Of a stretch of 64,000 nucleotides of DNA, positions 43,448-55,445 are shown piece by piece (position 1 is the first letter of the stretch; each line of letters opens with the position of its first letter). A program made the position numbers and the translations under genes. The stretch is from Dendrolimus kikuchii (lineage: Eukaryota > Arthropoda > Insecta > Lepidoptera > Lasiocampidae): contig CM034408.1 in NCBI GenBank assembly GCA_019925095.2, forward strand, positions 3,907,001-3,971,000. The letters run 5' to 3'. The notes under the pieces were generated by a model, which was not told where the DNA came from, ran no database searches, and was given only the letters and a program-made list of their open reading frames with translations.

Positions 43448-44261
43448 GACTCAGTTCCGTGAGTCAAATGTTTGTATATTGTTACAATGATCATTTGATG
43501 GAAAAGAGGTACGGATTGTGTGAACTGATGACATGATGATTGGTGGTATGACAGAGGACGAGAATAGAGGAGTATGGAATGAAAAGACATATTGTGGCGA
43601 TCCCAAATCGTTGGGAGAAGGTGAAAGAAAATAGAGAAAGAGAGAGATCCCGTGATGGAAAAAGAACTTGAGAAATCTAATATCACCTAAATTTCTTAAA
43701 TCCCCAATAAACACGTAAATCCTACTTGATAGAGGGCGATATAATTTTGCTTGCAAGCAAATACTTTAAAAAAATCCTCTCTTGCGTTTTAATATAAAAA
43801 AACCACCATTACATGATTTTTCATTTTTTATGATTTATTTTTGTTTATTTTTTTCAAAATGTAATTTTTAAATCATATCAGTATAATGTTCTGACTGATT
43901 TGGTTTAAAAATATGTTTTAAGTAGTTAAATTATTTTTTTATAAATTATGTTAGAACATATTGTTACATGTGTCGTCCTTCTTAATTGTATTAAGTCTTT
44001 ATAGTATGGTGTCACATTCGTCGTCCAATTGACGCCAGGCGGTAAAGTAGGGCAATAAAAAAGTAATTACCACAGATGAAATAATTAGATAACTATCAAA
44101 AATGTAATCCATCTTGTTCTTTGCGCTTAATGTATTGGATAGCATTAGGAATTTATCGACCATTTCTAGGCACTTTGGACATAGAAGAAGGATATAAATA
44201 CAGAATGAGTATTTTCTTAAGTATTTACGACTGTAATACATAGATAGATAGATAAAATCGT
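43448..44261. other. No feature recognised
   Basis: Unique DNA, A+T-rich after 43.7 kb. Confidence 0.4.
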
Positions 44262-44370
44262 ATTGCTCACCAAATATACAATTTCAAAAATACACAATTA
44301 CAATAATGTCATGGTATAAACAATAGGCGGCCTTATCGCTTAAAGCAATCTTCAGGCAACCTAACTTAAG
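44262..44370 (-). repeat. Repeat J, minus strand
   Basis: 'aggcggccttatcgcttaaa' and 'gcaatcttcaggcaacctaa' are repeat J in antisense. Confidence 0.6.
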
Positions 44371-44451
44371 GAACAGTTTAACCAAATCTGGCGATGTAGG
44401 TGGTGCAGATTATTAGGTATATCATAAATAAACATACTTACACTACATATT

Positions 44452-44700
44452 GCCAGGTGGTAGGGCATTTGCCCGACTGGATGGCTACCACCCCTCGTCT
44501 AAAGTATACTCGCCGTAACAACCTTGAGTTGTGTTCCGGCATTAGTGACTAGGTTCCAGTGACCCTTAAGAGAGCAGCAGCGCATTTGTAGCACCTTTGG
44601 TGTTGCAAATGTCCATAGGCGATGGTTACCGCTTTCAATCAAGTGGGCCGTCTGCCTGTCTGCTGAACTTCTGCAATAAAAAATAAAAAAAAACCATTTT
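44452..44700 (+). mobile_element. Family A element, 5'-truncated
   Basis: It starts 'gccaggtggtagggcatttg' at 44452 and ends 'ctgcaataaaaaataaaaaa'. Confidence 0.8.
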
Positions 44701-44716
44701 ATAAAGTAAATACATA

Positions 44717-44719
44717 CAA

Positions 44720-44751
<32 letters not shown>

Positions 44752-44754
44752 GTG

Positions 44755-44814
<60 letters not shown>

Positions 44815-44845
44815 GTGTGTGTGTGTGTGTATACATATATATGAA
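44717..44845. repeat. Compound (CA)n(TA)n(TG)n microsatellite
   Basis: A CA run, a long TA run and a TG run make an approximate palindrome of about 130 bp. Open frames here are artefacts. Confidence 0.95.
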
Positions 44846-44869
44846 ATAGTATAAGAATGAGGCATAATT

Positions 44870-45690
44870 ATTTAAGGAAAAGTAGTGTTTTCTGAGTGCG
44901 TTCTTAAATGTAGGCGATGTTTTGGCCTCTCTGACAGCAAGGGTGCCTTTCCACCAGAGATGTGCCATGCAGCTATGCTGCGAAGATGTGAAATCTACGC
45001 TACGACAATATATGACCGTTTCCACCAATACTAAGCTAAGTAGCTGTGCGAGGAAGATGCGCTATGAAGATTCGCACATTGCGAGATATAAAATAACTTT
45101 TTGCTTCCACGATGGCATGTCTACTTTCAGCGACAAACGCGGGCATACTGTAGGTACTCTGCTCTGCACATAGCTACACCACTCTCGACGGCCCATAGCA
45201 GGCATCCATAGCACGCATCCTTCCATATAAAAAACATATCTTAGTTGAATCCGTTTCCATCAGTGCTAAGCTGTGTGCACCAATGAATATGATTGGTGGA
45301 TATCAAAAGCATCCATAGCAACGTAACATAGCACATCTCTGGTGGAAAATCACCCTAAGAGGCAGCGCATTCCAAAGTTTGACAGCCTGCACTGTAAAAG
45401 AGTTATCATAAAAGGATGAAGTGTGTGCAGGTGTAGTGAGTTTACGATACGTAATGAGTGCGCAAATTGTGGGAAGTAGAAAGGCGAAGGAATTCAAAAC
45501 GTTCATTACGATAAGGACTACTAGGAATAAATAATATGTTATAAAGTAGTGTCAGAATGTGAGTATTCCGCGCGAAAGCGAATAGGGAGCCACTCGAGTT
45601 TTTCACGAAATTCAGACACATGGTCATATTTTCGCAAGCCAAATATGAACCTAATGCAAAAATTCTGAAGTCGCTCAAGTTTATTTAGCT
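44870..45690 (-). pseudogene. LINE C-terminal region split by an inverted-repeat element
   Basis: On the minus strand, 45690-45356 reads NMTMCLNFVKNSSGSLFAFA, LLYNILFIPSSPYRNERFEF and VQAVKLWNALPLRV. After the insertion (44938-45355) it continues with LAVREAKTSPTFKNALRKHY and FSLN. W-N-x-L-P near the end and F-K-x-x-L-x-x-H-Y are typical of the last part of Jockey/R1-type LINE proteins. One frame change near 45.48 kb and the insertion make it dead. Confidence 0.6.
44938..45355. mobile_element. 418-bp inverted-repeat element inside a LINE
   Basis: The left end AGGGTGCCTTTCCACCAGAG and the right end, in reverse complement AGGGTGATTTTCCACCAGAG, are imperfect terminal inverted repeats. They continue into 'atgtgc'. 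No transposase frame is present. It interrupts the minus-strand LINE between ALPL and AVREAKT. Confidence 0.8.
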
Positions 45691-46571
45691 GTTAATATAC
45701 ATAATAAACTTACCGTTTGAATGGCAGTATTTTACTTTTTACATGTAATTTTATTAAAATTTTAATATAAAATCCATTTATTAGAGCTAGGCCTGTTGTG
45801 AAGAAGACAAATTAAAAAAAAAACAAATTTGTAAAGCTTAAAATTCTTTCAATGAAAATTAGTTTGAACAAGATCCATTGAGCAGTTTTTGAGATAAAGG
45901 TAAAGTTTGTTCGATTAAATAACAATATATAAGTTATAAACGTTTTCAACGTAGTCCCAACACACACTTGTCTGGCTTATTGTAAACAGTAACAAACATC
46001 TTATGTCGTTGTAACACATAAAATATCGTAACAAACAAAATATTTACATTATTTTTATTGTAGTTTTTATGAATTATGATTATAGCTCTTACAAACTGGA
46101 CCAATAACTTGTTACAATTAACTAGTATACTGAATGCTATAAAAATGATTGCCACGTCTACGTTTCCAATTAATTTAATTATTGTTTATAAGTTCTATAA
46201 ACATTTAATGTAAAATTAAAATCATTTTCGTTTTGTTAAAGTAACAACAGATTTAACAACATGTTTATTGTCCTGTAGGGCCCTTAATTAGACAAAACAT
46301 TGTTACCGCGTGTATGGTACAACCACTATTGACGACCCTTAGACGTTGTTTAAGAAGGCCATAACAGGGATCATGTTAAACTGGTCATTATACATATAAG
46401 TGGCTCCTACTGTATTTTACCGCCCTGGTACTTTTGAAATAAAAGCACTTTTGTTTTATTTAAAAATTAGAATCGAGATTAATTAATTAATTTGATGGTT
46501 AGTTTATCAGAAAATATCATAATAATAATAATTTAAATTATTATATAAACTAAAAAACTTTAAAAATTATA
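45691..46571. other. Mostly unique DNA
   Basis: It holds a degenerate repeat (45.83-45.93 kb, shared with 30.2 kb) and otherwise A+T-rich sequence. Confidence 0.4.
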
Positions 46572-46782
46572 TATCTTAATATGTATAAATTACGTGTCAC
46601 GTTGTTTGTCCGCGATGGACTCCTAAACTACTTGACCGATTTTAATCAAATTTGCACACCGTGTGCAGTTTGATCCGACTTGAAAGATAGGATAGCTTAC
46701 ATTTGGAACCGGTAGGTGGCGCTGCAATCGGGTTCTAAATTTTATTTCTTCAGGGCAGAACAACGTCTGCCGGGACAGCTAG
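46572..46782 (+). mobile_element. Helitron-like element, copy 1 of a close pair
   Basis: 'ttacgtgtcacgttgtttgt', 'tttgcacaccgtgtgcagtt', 'ggtaggtggcgctgcaatcg' and the 3' end 'cgggacagctag' before T. It is nearly identical to 48586-48794. Confidence 0.7.
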
Positions 46783-47654
46783 TTTAAAATAAAAAAGTAA
46801 CTTACAAAATACAAAAAAATAACTTTCCATACTTATCAGACCGCAGTCGCAGGGCAGTGCCAGCTATTCTTTTATAAATAATTATGAATTAGAAACATTT
46901 ATGCAAGTATTAATTAAGACTTTGAATTTCTATTAAGTAAAATTTTGGTATTTTTCCAAATGACACAAACCTTACCACCATCCTAAGGTACATACTGTGG
47001 GGCGCTATAGCCTACGGAAAAAAATCTGGTTCAATTTGTAATGGACTGTATGAGGGAAATATGACCTAGATCCTTGCACTAGAAAAGCAGAAGCTCCACC
47101 AACCTTGAGATCCGCCCTCTCCTGGCTCGGTTCAGGTTACACACAGGAACAGCACACGGCACTAATCTCCACCTTAGAGCTAACACTTTTAACAAGTCTA
47201 AGTACATATAATAAGTTCTTGGCACGGCCAGATATCATAATGAGTATAATGAATATTATTCAAAAATTATGAGCGCACGGCGCGTTGTAGTCTCGTTAAG
47301 ACGTCGACAGTAAGTGTTCAAAAAAAGGCTGCTCCTACCCTGTTCTGTAGTGGCCGTCGCCTCACACAGAAGGAGGGTAGACAGCAAAATTGATGGAGTG
47401 ATGTTCTACCTACTTTATACTAGACAAGGACCGAACACATACTCTTCTATTATTATTATCTCACTGTCCATTCCTCTATACATTGGTAGAAAATTTACTT
47501 GACTTGAAATATTGGAATTAGTAAAAACTATATACATTAGTTTGTTTTGTGATCTAAATGGTACAAGCCGAATTATTTATTCACTCTGAACTTCATAAGA
47601 ATTTACTTCACAGTACCATGAAATTTATCAGTTATAAATTAGATGCATATTATA
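46783..47654. other. No feature recognised
   Basis: Unique, with a slightly G+C-richer stretch at 47.06-47.40 kb but no gene. Confidence 0.4.
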
Positions 47655-47893
47655 AACTGCCCGCGACTTCGTTCGCGTGGAATAGTTTAAAAAAAAATTA
47701 GTTTAAAAAACCCCCCGATTCTTCATTGGGGCTCCGCTCCTATTGGTGTTAGCGTGATGATATATAGCCTATAGCCTTCCGCGATAAATAGGCTATCCAA
47801 CACTGAAAGAATTTTCCACATCAGACCAGTAGTTTCTGAGATTAGCGCGTTCAAACAAATAAACTCTTCAGCTTTATATATTACTATAAGATT
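47655..47893 (-). mobile_element. Helitron-like element, minus strand
   Basis: 'actgcccgcgacttcgttcg' is the 3' end in antisense, and 'aaactcttcagctttatata' is near the 5' end. It is the same subfamily as 23.9 and 50.9 kb. Confidence 0.7.
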
Positions 47894-48009
47894 TGTATTT
47901 TGAAACATAGAATTGCATTATGAATGAATGACTATGTACATATGTATGTATTTGTATATTTCATTCTTAAATTAGTTTGAGTATTTACATATCTTTTGCC
48001 TGTTTCTTG

Positions 48010-48180
48010 CACCACTTACATCGCCTAATTCAAATTTCTTTGGTTTAGGTTGCCTGGAAGAAATCGCTTCGAGCGATAAGGCCACCTATTATTGTATTGC
48101 CAAGAAAGTATTGTAAATGTAAATATGGTCTGTTTTTGTAATTGTATTTTTGGTGTGCAATAAATTGTTATCTTTCTTTC
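48010..48180 (+). repeat. Repeat J, best copy
   Basis: 'ggttgcctggaagaaatcgc', 'gcgataaggccacc' and 'gtgtgcaataaattgttatc' form the complete 3' tail. Confidence 0.6.
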
Positions 48181-48585
48181 TATCTCTCTCTAAATTTGTT
48201 CAAAAAGTTCTGTCCAATCAAAATATTGTCATTAAAATTATTATTCTCTTCCGATATTGCCATATTAATCATTATTGTACTTAAAAAAAATATGAATTGT
48301 TGCAATGACCCGCAATTAAGAGTTCAAATGTAATTCAACAAAACAATCTTCTGAATCGTAACTCTTATAAAAATGTATGGTATTTTAATTAACTGTGCAG
48401 CCTTATTATAGTGATTTATTGTCAACTAATTTATCTTGTTATGTTATCGAAGAAGATAATAAATCTTATCATCAGCAGCAAATCTTTTACGAAATTGTTT
48501 ATTCTATAGAAACCTATAACTTCGTTGGTGCATTTCCCCTATAATACTGCTAACATTCCATCCAAGATAATAATATATAATCTTA
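48181..48585. other. No feature recognised
   Basis: A+T-rich unique DNA. Confidence 0.4.
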
Positions 48586-48794
48586 TCTTAATATATATAA
48601 ATTACGTGTCACGTTGTTTGTCCGCGATGGACTCCTAAACTACTTGACCGATTTTAATCAAATTTGCACACCGTGTGCAGTTTGATCCGACTTGAAAGAT
48701 AGGATAGCTTACATTTGGACCTGGTAGGTGGTGCTGCAATCGGGTTCTAAATTTTATTTCTTCAGGGCAGAACAACGTCTGCCGGAGCAGCTAG
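48586..48794 (+). mobile_element. Helitron-like element, copy 2 of a close pair
   Basis: It differs from copy 1 at only a handful of bases (for example 'gacctggtaggtggtgctg'). It ends 'gccggagcagctag' before T. Confidence 0.7.
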
Positions 48795-48799
48795 TAATA

Positions 48800-49440
48800 A
48801 ATAAAAAAATCGCAGGGGGCTTTGTGGCGAAGCATTAGGTGAGTAGCGACACCTCGGACGCGACTCCGGGGGCCAAGGCAAGGCTGGTTCAGGCAAACCT
48901 CCGTTCTTGCCTGAGCCAGCCGGCACGAAGTGGAGATTACTAGGGCTAAGACAGAGTGCCAGGGGTGAAAGTGATAAACGGCATCACGTTAGAAGTAGCT
49001 TCGGTGAACCTGCAGCCCACCTCTTTAAACTCCTTAGCCACTCACACCCATGTTACCCCTGTCTTCTACGGTATTTTTTGGGCCTCATGCAGGGAGTGGC
49101 GAGTCACCGTCTGCCTATATTTCCATGTTCCCCGAACATTGCGACGGGCACACGCCATTAGTCCTCATATTTCCAGACCCTTAGTACCACTAGCAGTTCA
49201 CCCCGAAAGCCCGGTACATTCTGTTCTCATTTCCCACAATAGTCCTACATTGTAGTTGGGTGCATTATTATATGATTTAGACAGCGATAATCGTCGGTCA
49301 GTGTCACGCCACATTTACATGAAATTTGTCAAGGGGCCTCTACGTGTTGGCCTTCCCGTGGCCCCATGCAAGCCCTCCAAAAGTCCGGGCCATTTTTATG
49401 GCCCGTGGTCTTCAAAGACATACAATAATCTAACACAGAG
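48800..49440. repeat. Repeat H, copy 1 (G+C-rich)
   Basis: A block of over 600 bp, richer in G+C than its surroundings, is repeated in opposite orientation at 61.27-61.72 kb. Landmarks are 'ctgcagcccacctct', 'gggagtggcgagtcaccgtc', 'gtcaaggggcctctacgtg' and 'aaagtccgggccatttttat'. I recognise the sequence type from moths and butterflies but not its class. Confidence 0.65.
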
Positions 49441-50549
49441 TTTTTTGCCTGATAACTACGAAACCCTAGAACATCGAATTAAAAATCAAGCTACGAAGGA
49501 ATTCGTAACACGTAGTTTATTAAGGAAAAATGTGTAATAAATTTTTAACCTCCAGCTTTATCTTTGTGTCATTCAGAACTAAACCGTCGTAATTAATCTC
49601 TTTAAAATGTTAATTAACTAAATTCGATTGCTAATTACTATTAGGGTGACGACATGTTTATTGCTTTCTTTATTATTTATCTAAACCAAAGTTGTACAAA
49701 CATTTCTTGGTAGCTAAAGAATTTCATTAATTCTTTTATTGAATCCTAAATTAGCGACGATTATTAATATAATGTAGGCAGTGACGGATTTAGGCTGGCT
49801 GCTGCTGTAGGATCCATTTGAAATGCCGTTTTTGTGGTTCCATAGATTATTGCGTAGATTTAAGCAGAGACGTAACCCTGTCATGTCCAGTCATTGGTCT
49901 TTGTTATACATTCAAAATCCAACTATTTTAAATCAATATCTCAATTCGAATTGTCGTAAAAAATTAATGTCCCGAAAATGAAGCCGCCCTAAGCCCTGGC
50001 CTCGCAGACTGGTGATGCGTTATAGGATAATAGGAGTAATATGGAACACGCCCTTGTTTGCTGGTTCGTTTTTTGAATTTAATATTTTTCGTTGCACGTT
50101 AATGTACTTTAAGCGGTAGCGTTGCAAGACTGCATGACATTTTTGACAGATACGGAAGCGCAGCGCCATAGACATTGTTTCTTCCGATTGTGCGTCTCGT
50201 TCGCGCGAGTGTTGTTGCGGATAGGACAGACAAGGAAAGAGGACAACGGGAGGATATTAATACTTTTTTTTTTCTTTTCGTGGTTACGTGTATATGGCGA
50301 CAACACACACTTATATTTAATCCAAAACTGAACGTAAGATATGGGTAATAGTGACACGTGTAAGAAAAAATAAAGTTTCAATTATGTAATCAAACATTGT
50401 TTTGTATTTGAAGAAATGTTGAGATTTCATTTACTTACGTATATAACGTACATATAGATACTTTCATGCTCCTGACACGTATATATATTTTTATGCTCCT
50501 GGATTATTTTAAAATATTTTATACATATATTCAGCCAATGAAATACAAA
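49441..50549. other. Unique DNA
   Basis: It includes a moderately G+C-rich patch with CGs at 50.12-50.24 kb. No gene supported. Confidence 0.4.
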
Positions 50550-50828
50550 TATGGATGAAAATAGAATCACAAAACAAGTGTATGACAGTATTGTGAATGG
50601 TAGAGTTGATACCGGTAGACAACGCTGTACACGCCATTATCAAATAATAGAAGTGTTAAAGCGAGGTCAGGTATAAAGCATATCAAATAAACGTGCATGT
50701 ATAAAGAGCTTAATGAAAGTAGATGAAGCGAAAGTTGTTTGTCAAGATTGTCGCAAGTGGAGATTTATAGTCTCTGCCTACCCCCATTGGAAACAGGCGT
50801 GATAATAAATGTATGTATGTATGTACAG
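50550..50828 (+). pseudogene. Family D LINE tail
   Basis: 'gtgtatgacagtattgtgaa', 'aaagtagatgaagcgaaagt' and 'ggaaacaggcgtgataata' plus an ATGT tail. The frame is broken by stops. Confidence 0.65.
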
Positions 50829-50913
50829 TTTGCGTCGGTAAATCGCGATGTAGCATATTTACTACTTAAATTGCAGATGTTTTGAAGAAAGGTCAGCTAA
50901 AAAGCGCCACATA

Positions 50914-51158
50914 ATCTTATACTAATATATAAAGCTGAAGAGTTTGTTTGTTTGTTTGCTTGAACGCTCTAATCTCGGGAACTACTATTCTGATTTGAAA
51001 AATTCTTTCAGTGTTAGATAGCCCATTTATCGAGGAAGGCTATAGGCTATATATCATTGCGCTAAGATCAATAGGAGCGGAGCACCAATGAAGAATGTTT
51101 CAAAATCGGGGGGTTTTTTAAACTATTCCACGCGGACGAAGTCGCGGGCAGAAGCTAG
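50914..51158 (+). mobile_element. Helitron-like element
   Basis: It starts 'tcttatactaatatataaag' and ends 'cgcgggcagaagctag' before T. It is a close relative of the copies at 23.9 and 47.7 kb. Confidence 0.75.
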
Positions 51159-51175
51159 TAAATGATAAATATGAA

Positions 51176-51300
51176 GAGTAATGACAGTACAATAGATGAA
51201 GTAAAAATATGTGCCAAGATCGTAGCAAATGGAGAAGTTTCGTTTCGGCCTACCCTTATAGAAAACATATGTGACAATATGTAATGCATGTATCAATCTT
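51176..51300 (+). pseudogene. Family D LINE tail, very degenerate
   Basis: 'gatgaagtaaaaatatgtgc', 'gatcgtagcaaatgg' and 'ggcctacccttatagaaaac' follow the last part of family D. Confidence 0.4.
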
Positions 51301-52389
51301 CTTTTAAAAGAGAAACTTTCGCACGAGTTATAACATGAAAAATTTGTCATACAACCGATCATATCTATAGACAAGACCTTGGCCTTACCGCCCACTGACT
51401 CGACTTGATTTACGTCTAAAACCAATGCCAAATCAATAAACCACAATTACCATTTCAAAAGGCAAGCTTCCATAACATTTGATGGATTTATGTCATAGAT
51501 TATAAACATTACGCGCCATGTGAATATTGTCTATGATCTTGTTTTATTGCTTTAGAATCGTAGAGGTAATATTATGTAGAAGTGGCATAGGTAAGAAAAT
51601 TGTTGCGAAAATAGCATACACATATGCGTTGTCATTAGTATTAAAGAGACGACTTATATATTATTTTGTGTTGCTCTGTCTAAGACCGTGGTCTGTTACA
51701 GTTACTGAAAGCCGCGTCTAGCACCAATCAATGTTGGACGGCGGCGTCTAACATTAACTTCAGGGTTGTTATACGTCTGGAAACACGCGCCATTTTTCTC
51801 GTGCTCTCTCTGGATAATTGGACAGATTAATTGACATATTTTCGCTGCAATGCTTGAAAGTAGCAGCAGAAGGGGCACTTGAAGCATTCCGTATCGTTAG
51901 AAGCCACACACAGTGTATGTACGCCATGCCAAGCGTCTGAGAGAAACTATAATGCATTTTCATAATAATCATTTTGTTGGCGCGGGCGGGAGCGGGGATA
52001 AAAAAGAAGGCAAGGACTTACAGGATAAGGTTGCCGCACCAGACACGCTACGAACAATGCGGGCTTCGCAGCGGCAGGCACTTCTTCCTTATGATCCTTT
52101 CTTCTCGTCTTGCGGTTCCTTCGATTAGTGGACCAGCTGGAACGGTACAGCGTGCACCTTCCAGCGCGCGGGTTGATGAAAGCGGGCGTAAAAAGCGGCA
52201 CAACACACAAAACGCGGCTAAGTTTATGCCGAAGCAGCTGCAGCGGTGCGTTCAGCGATCGGACGTAGACTATGTCACATTACATAGTGACAGATGCGGC
52301 GAAAGAAAAAAGATAACAAAGAGGCGGTGACCAAATAGGTCGGCGTTAACACATTTAATAAATAAATCTAATAAATAAACTTAATAAAA
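51301..52389. other. Unique DNA with a G+C-rich, CG-containing patch
   Basis: From 51.96 to 52.34 kb the sequence is clearly richer in G+C and CG than its flanks and has open frames on both strands (118 codons plus, 87 minus) without recognisable domains. 'tgtcac...gtgaca' forms a small hairpin near 52.28 kb. It could be a 5' exon or promoter, but nothing confirms that. Confidence 0.3.
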
Positions 52390-52610
52390 CGCAGACAAAT
52401 ACACGCACATTGTGTATTGCCGTAGTAGCTATGCTTGTTTTATGGATAATATACAACGGACCACTTTGAGGTCGATCTCAAACATTCAGACCATAGGTAA
52501 TAACGTAAAATTTGTTTAATAAACTTACCAAACCAGAAATCGATCCTGGAGCCTCTGTGTTGCTGTGAGCTCAGTCGACAAAAGGCTTAGCTCGCTCAAC
52601 GATAGAGGGC
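52390..52610 (-). mobile_element. SINE B, minus strand
   Basis: Tail ('gcagacaaatacacgcacat'), core ('cattcagaccata'), B box in antisense ('agaaatcgatcctggagcct') and A-box side ('cttagctcgctcaac') are all present. It is near full length but diverged. Confidence 0.7.
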
Positions 52611-53753
52611 GTCTATCGGTCGCGTACTGTATCACGGCCTATGCAACCTAGGACATTTACATTCCATTTTAGCGCCTACGAGACTTCTATAAAAAAACGT
52701 TTCTGGCGCCCTCGGTAGTCAATGGCGAGTAATTCTTCTACAACTTAAATCGAGTTGACAGACAGTTTTGAAAAGCTGAAATCAATATAAAAATTTGAAC
52801 AGACATTGTTAAAGTATAATAAAGTTAAAGTGCTGTAGTATTTTCAGTATTTATCGGTTACACTTGAATTGCTTCTCTATTTACTTCTACCTCTACGTTT
52901 GGAACGGGTTTTGATATGCTGTGCAAATGAATTACAGAACTCTTTGTATGGAATTAGAGGAGTTGAAAAGTCTATATGAGCTTTTTAACAGGAACTTAAA
53001 GACTAGTGTTAAATTGTTTTAATGGTTATATTGATTATTTTTATGAAATAATTATATGTTTACATATATATATCAAATATTTGTGAAATATAAATTCTTG
53101 AGTTGTCACAAAAGTTTTACCGACTTAACAACAAATAAATATAAAGTTATGACAGTACAAGTATAGAGTGTAAAAGTGTTGTAACAAATATTTTTACACT
53201 ATATCAAGGTAATTTTGTGTTTTTTTGTAGAAGTCAGATTCGTGTTTGTTTACTTGTCGTCTACTTTCTATGTAACATTATTTTGTCCGAGTATAGATTA
53301 TTCAATCACGGAAATTTCTTAGAAATAATTATAATCCAGTTAATCAAATAAAATATTGCAATGATTAAACACAACTGTACTGAAACATATGATTTTCAAT
53401 TAAATTTAACATGTTAATAACATGCTGTACGGTTTTATAATTAATCTAGTACATCTCTGCCTACCCCGGGAGATGATGGGTTTATGACGTTTTAATGAGT
53501 GCAGACTTCCGATGGGACCACCAGGGAACACCATTTATCTTACATGTACAGAAATTATCTCACCAGTTGGATATCTAGTGGTCATGTAATATGCTCGGGT
53601 TTAGCCGGTCTTAGAATTTGGCTGAGACTGGGATATATGAATAATTAAAATACGTGACAAGCAAATGCCAGGCTAAAGCAATTTCAAGTCGCTTTTTCTC
53701 TGTGGTTTGAAAAAGTGATAGTAAAAATAAGTTTATGATGTTCGGTTATCATC
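52611..53753. other. No feature recognised
   Basis: Unique A+T-rich DNA. Confidence 0.4.
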
Positions 53754-54102
53754 GCGTTCCTTTTGTAGCTCACAGTGCCCACAATGCTTCGTCAGCTGTT
53801 CCCCCTGGCGACGCGGTCGTTATGGTCGTGGCGAAAACTTCACTAATGACGTCATAATTTTCGATCACGCAACGCTCATAACGACCCATGTCAAAAGCTG
53901 GGTCGAAGTGGACTTTGACCACAGAGCATTAATTCTCTCTATCTATTGACATTAAAAAAGGCGCGATTTTTAAATCATTCAATGACATTTGTGTATTTCG
54001 TCCTTAATGACATCAACGCTCCATAATCCGTTCCACTAGAGTTTATAATTGTAACGCCCGCAAGCAAGTGGAACGGGTCGTGAACGTGGAACGTAGCCTA
54101 AG
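53754..54102. mobile_element. Repeat K, copy 2 with extra segment
   Basis: 'gcgacgcggtcgttatggtc', 'gtggcgaaaacttcactaat' and 'aacgacccatgtc' match 15.4-15.6 kb. About 100 extra bases sit at 53.93-54.02 kb. The ends are degraded. Confidence 0.6.
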
Positions 54103-54857
54103 TGATGTTAATATTTAGAATGTGGTAGCCCTGCGCGTCAAGTTATTGTGAACGGGGAATACTACTACATCTATAGACATGTCCGTTGTTCTGTATGGTC
54201 TGAAAGAGTAACCAAAGATAACAATGTTACAAGAGTAAAAGATACTCTTGCTTGCTTTTTACTCTTGTTTACTCTTATGACATTCGAAAATAGAGTAAAT
54301 AACCAAGTTAATAATGCGAAAGTACAATAACCACGTGTTGTATGCAAAATAAACTGAATTGGTGTTACTAAGATAATGCTTATCAGCGCGTCTACCACGT
54401 TATCGAGTAGGTGTGAACTATTCGCCTGTTCACGTAGTGGGTGGTCAATAAATGCAAACGATTTTCCACTTTGTCATTTTGCAGTAGAGTTGAAAACGGT
54501 GTGAGATGTAAGGTGTCAAATTTTGCAAATGGCTCGTTGAGTTCTAATAATAATGTGATGAATGAATATTTGTGATTTTCGATTACAAGTTTTGTGTTTT
54601 AGTTTTCTAGGAAGTCGTTTCTTGGATAACACTACATGAATTATTAATATATTTGTATTTTTTCTACAAAATAATTTTTTTTTATTTTTATTGTTTATTT
54701 CTGCCAAGCAATTATATTAGTTTGAGCTATTACTGGTATGGCTCCGTACCTAATAAATAAAATATTTGTTCAACTTTTATGCTGATTTTTAGTGTATATA
54801 TTTTTCCTTTATTCGCAAAAAGCACAACAATATGAATGAAATTATGAAATACTGAAT
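54103..54857. other. No feature recognised
   Basis: Unique A+T-rich DNA. Confidence 0.4.
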
Positions 54858-55186
54858 ATCCGTGCAGGAACGGAGAAAGAATACAATTTCCTGCGGCCTG
54901 GCGGCCTGTCGTAAGAGGCGACTAAACAACCCACAGCCAGGTGGTGGGGCATTTGCCCGACTGGATGGCGACCACCCTTGCTCTAAAGTATGTCGCTATA
55001 ACAACCTCGAGTTGTGTTCCGGCATTAGTGACCAGGTTCCAGTCTCCTTTAAGAGAGCAGCAGCGCATTTGTAGCAACTTTGGTGTTGCAAATGTCCATA
55101 GGCGATGGTAACCGCTTTCCATCAAGTGGGCCGTCTGCCTGTCTGCTGAACTCCTGCAATAAAAAAAAAATATATATATATATATT
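54858..55186 (+). mobile_element. Family A element, near full length
   Basis: It runs from 'atccgtgcaggaacgg' to 'ctcctgcaataaaaaaaaaa', followed by a short TA microsatellite. Confidence 0.8.
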
Positions 55187-55317
55187 GTCTAACGTTTTCG
55201 TCTTCTCTTCCTTTGATATTTTGTTAGATAATGAAAATATAGTTATTTAACCAAAAACCAAAATATAAGTGTCATAAACTGTAACAAGACCTAACAACTC
55301 GTTTAATCGAGGTCTCA

Positions 55318-55445
55318 AGTGAGCAAAGGGCTGGCCTGTATTTTAGGCAGCGTATTAGCGTTGCCATACGGCGGGGAAATGCGGCCAGCGTTTTGGGAAC
55401 GTTCTTAACTGATAGCGATATGGGACTCATATATTGTTTGTAATT
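55318..55445 (+). pseudogene. Possible retroelement ORF C-terminal fragment
   Basis: The plus-strand frame reads EQRAGLYFRQRISVAIRRGN, then AASVLGTFL, and stops at about 55441. R-I-S-x-A-x-x-R-G-N-A-A-S-V-L-G-T is a motif I associate with the end of a lepidopteran retroelement protein. Class and function are uncertain. Confidence 0.35.

Noticed and set aside
44635..45028. Open frames reading HTHTHTH and YIYIYI
   Set aside because: These come from the CA/TA/TG microsatellite, apart from the short LINE part.
50122..50331. 69-codon plus-strand frame
   Set aside because: Low-complexity F/S end, no motif and an overlapping minus-strand frame of similar size.
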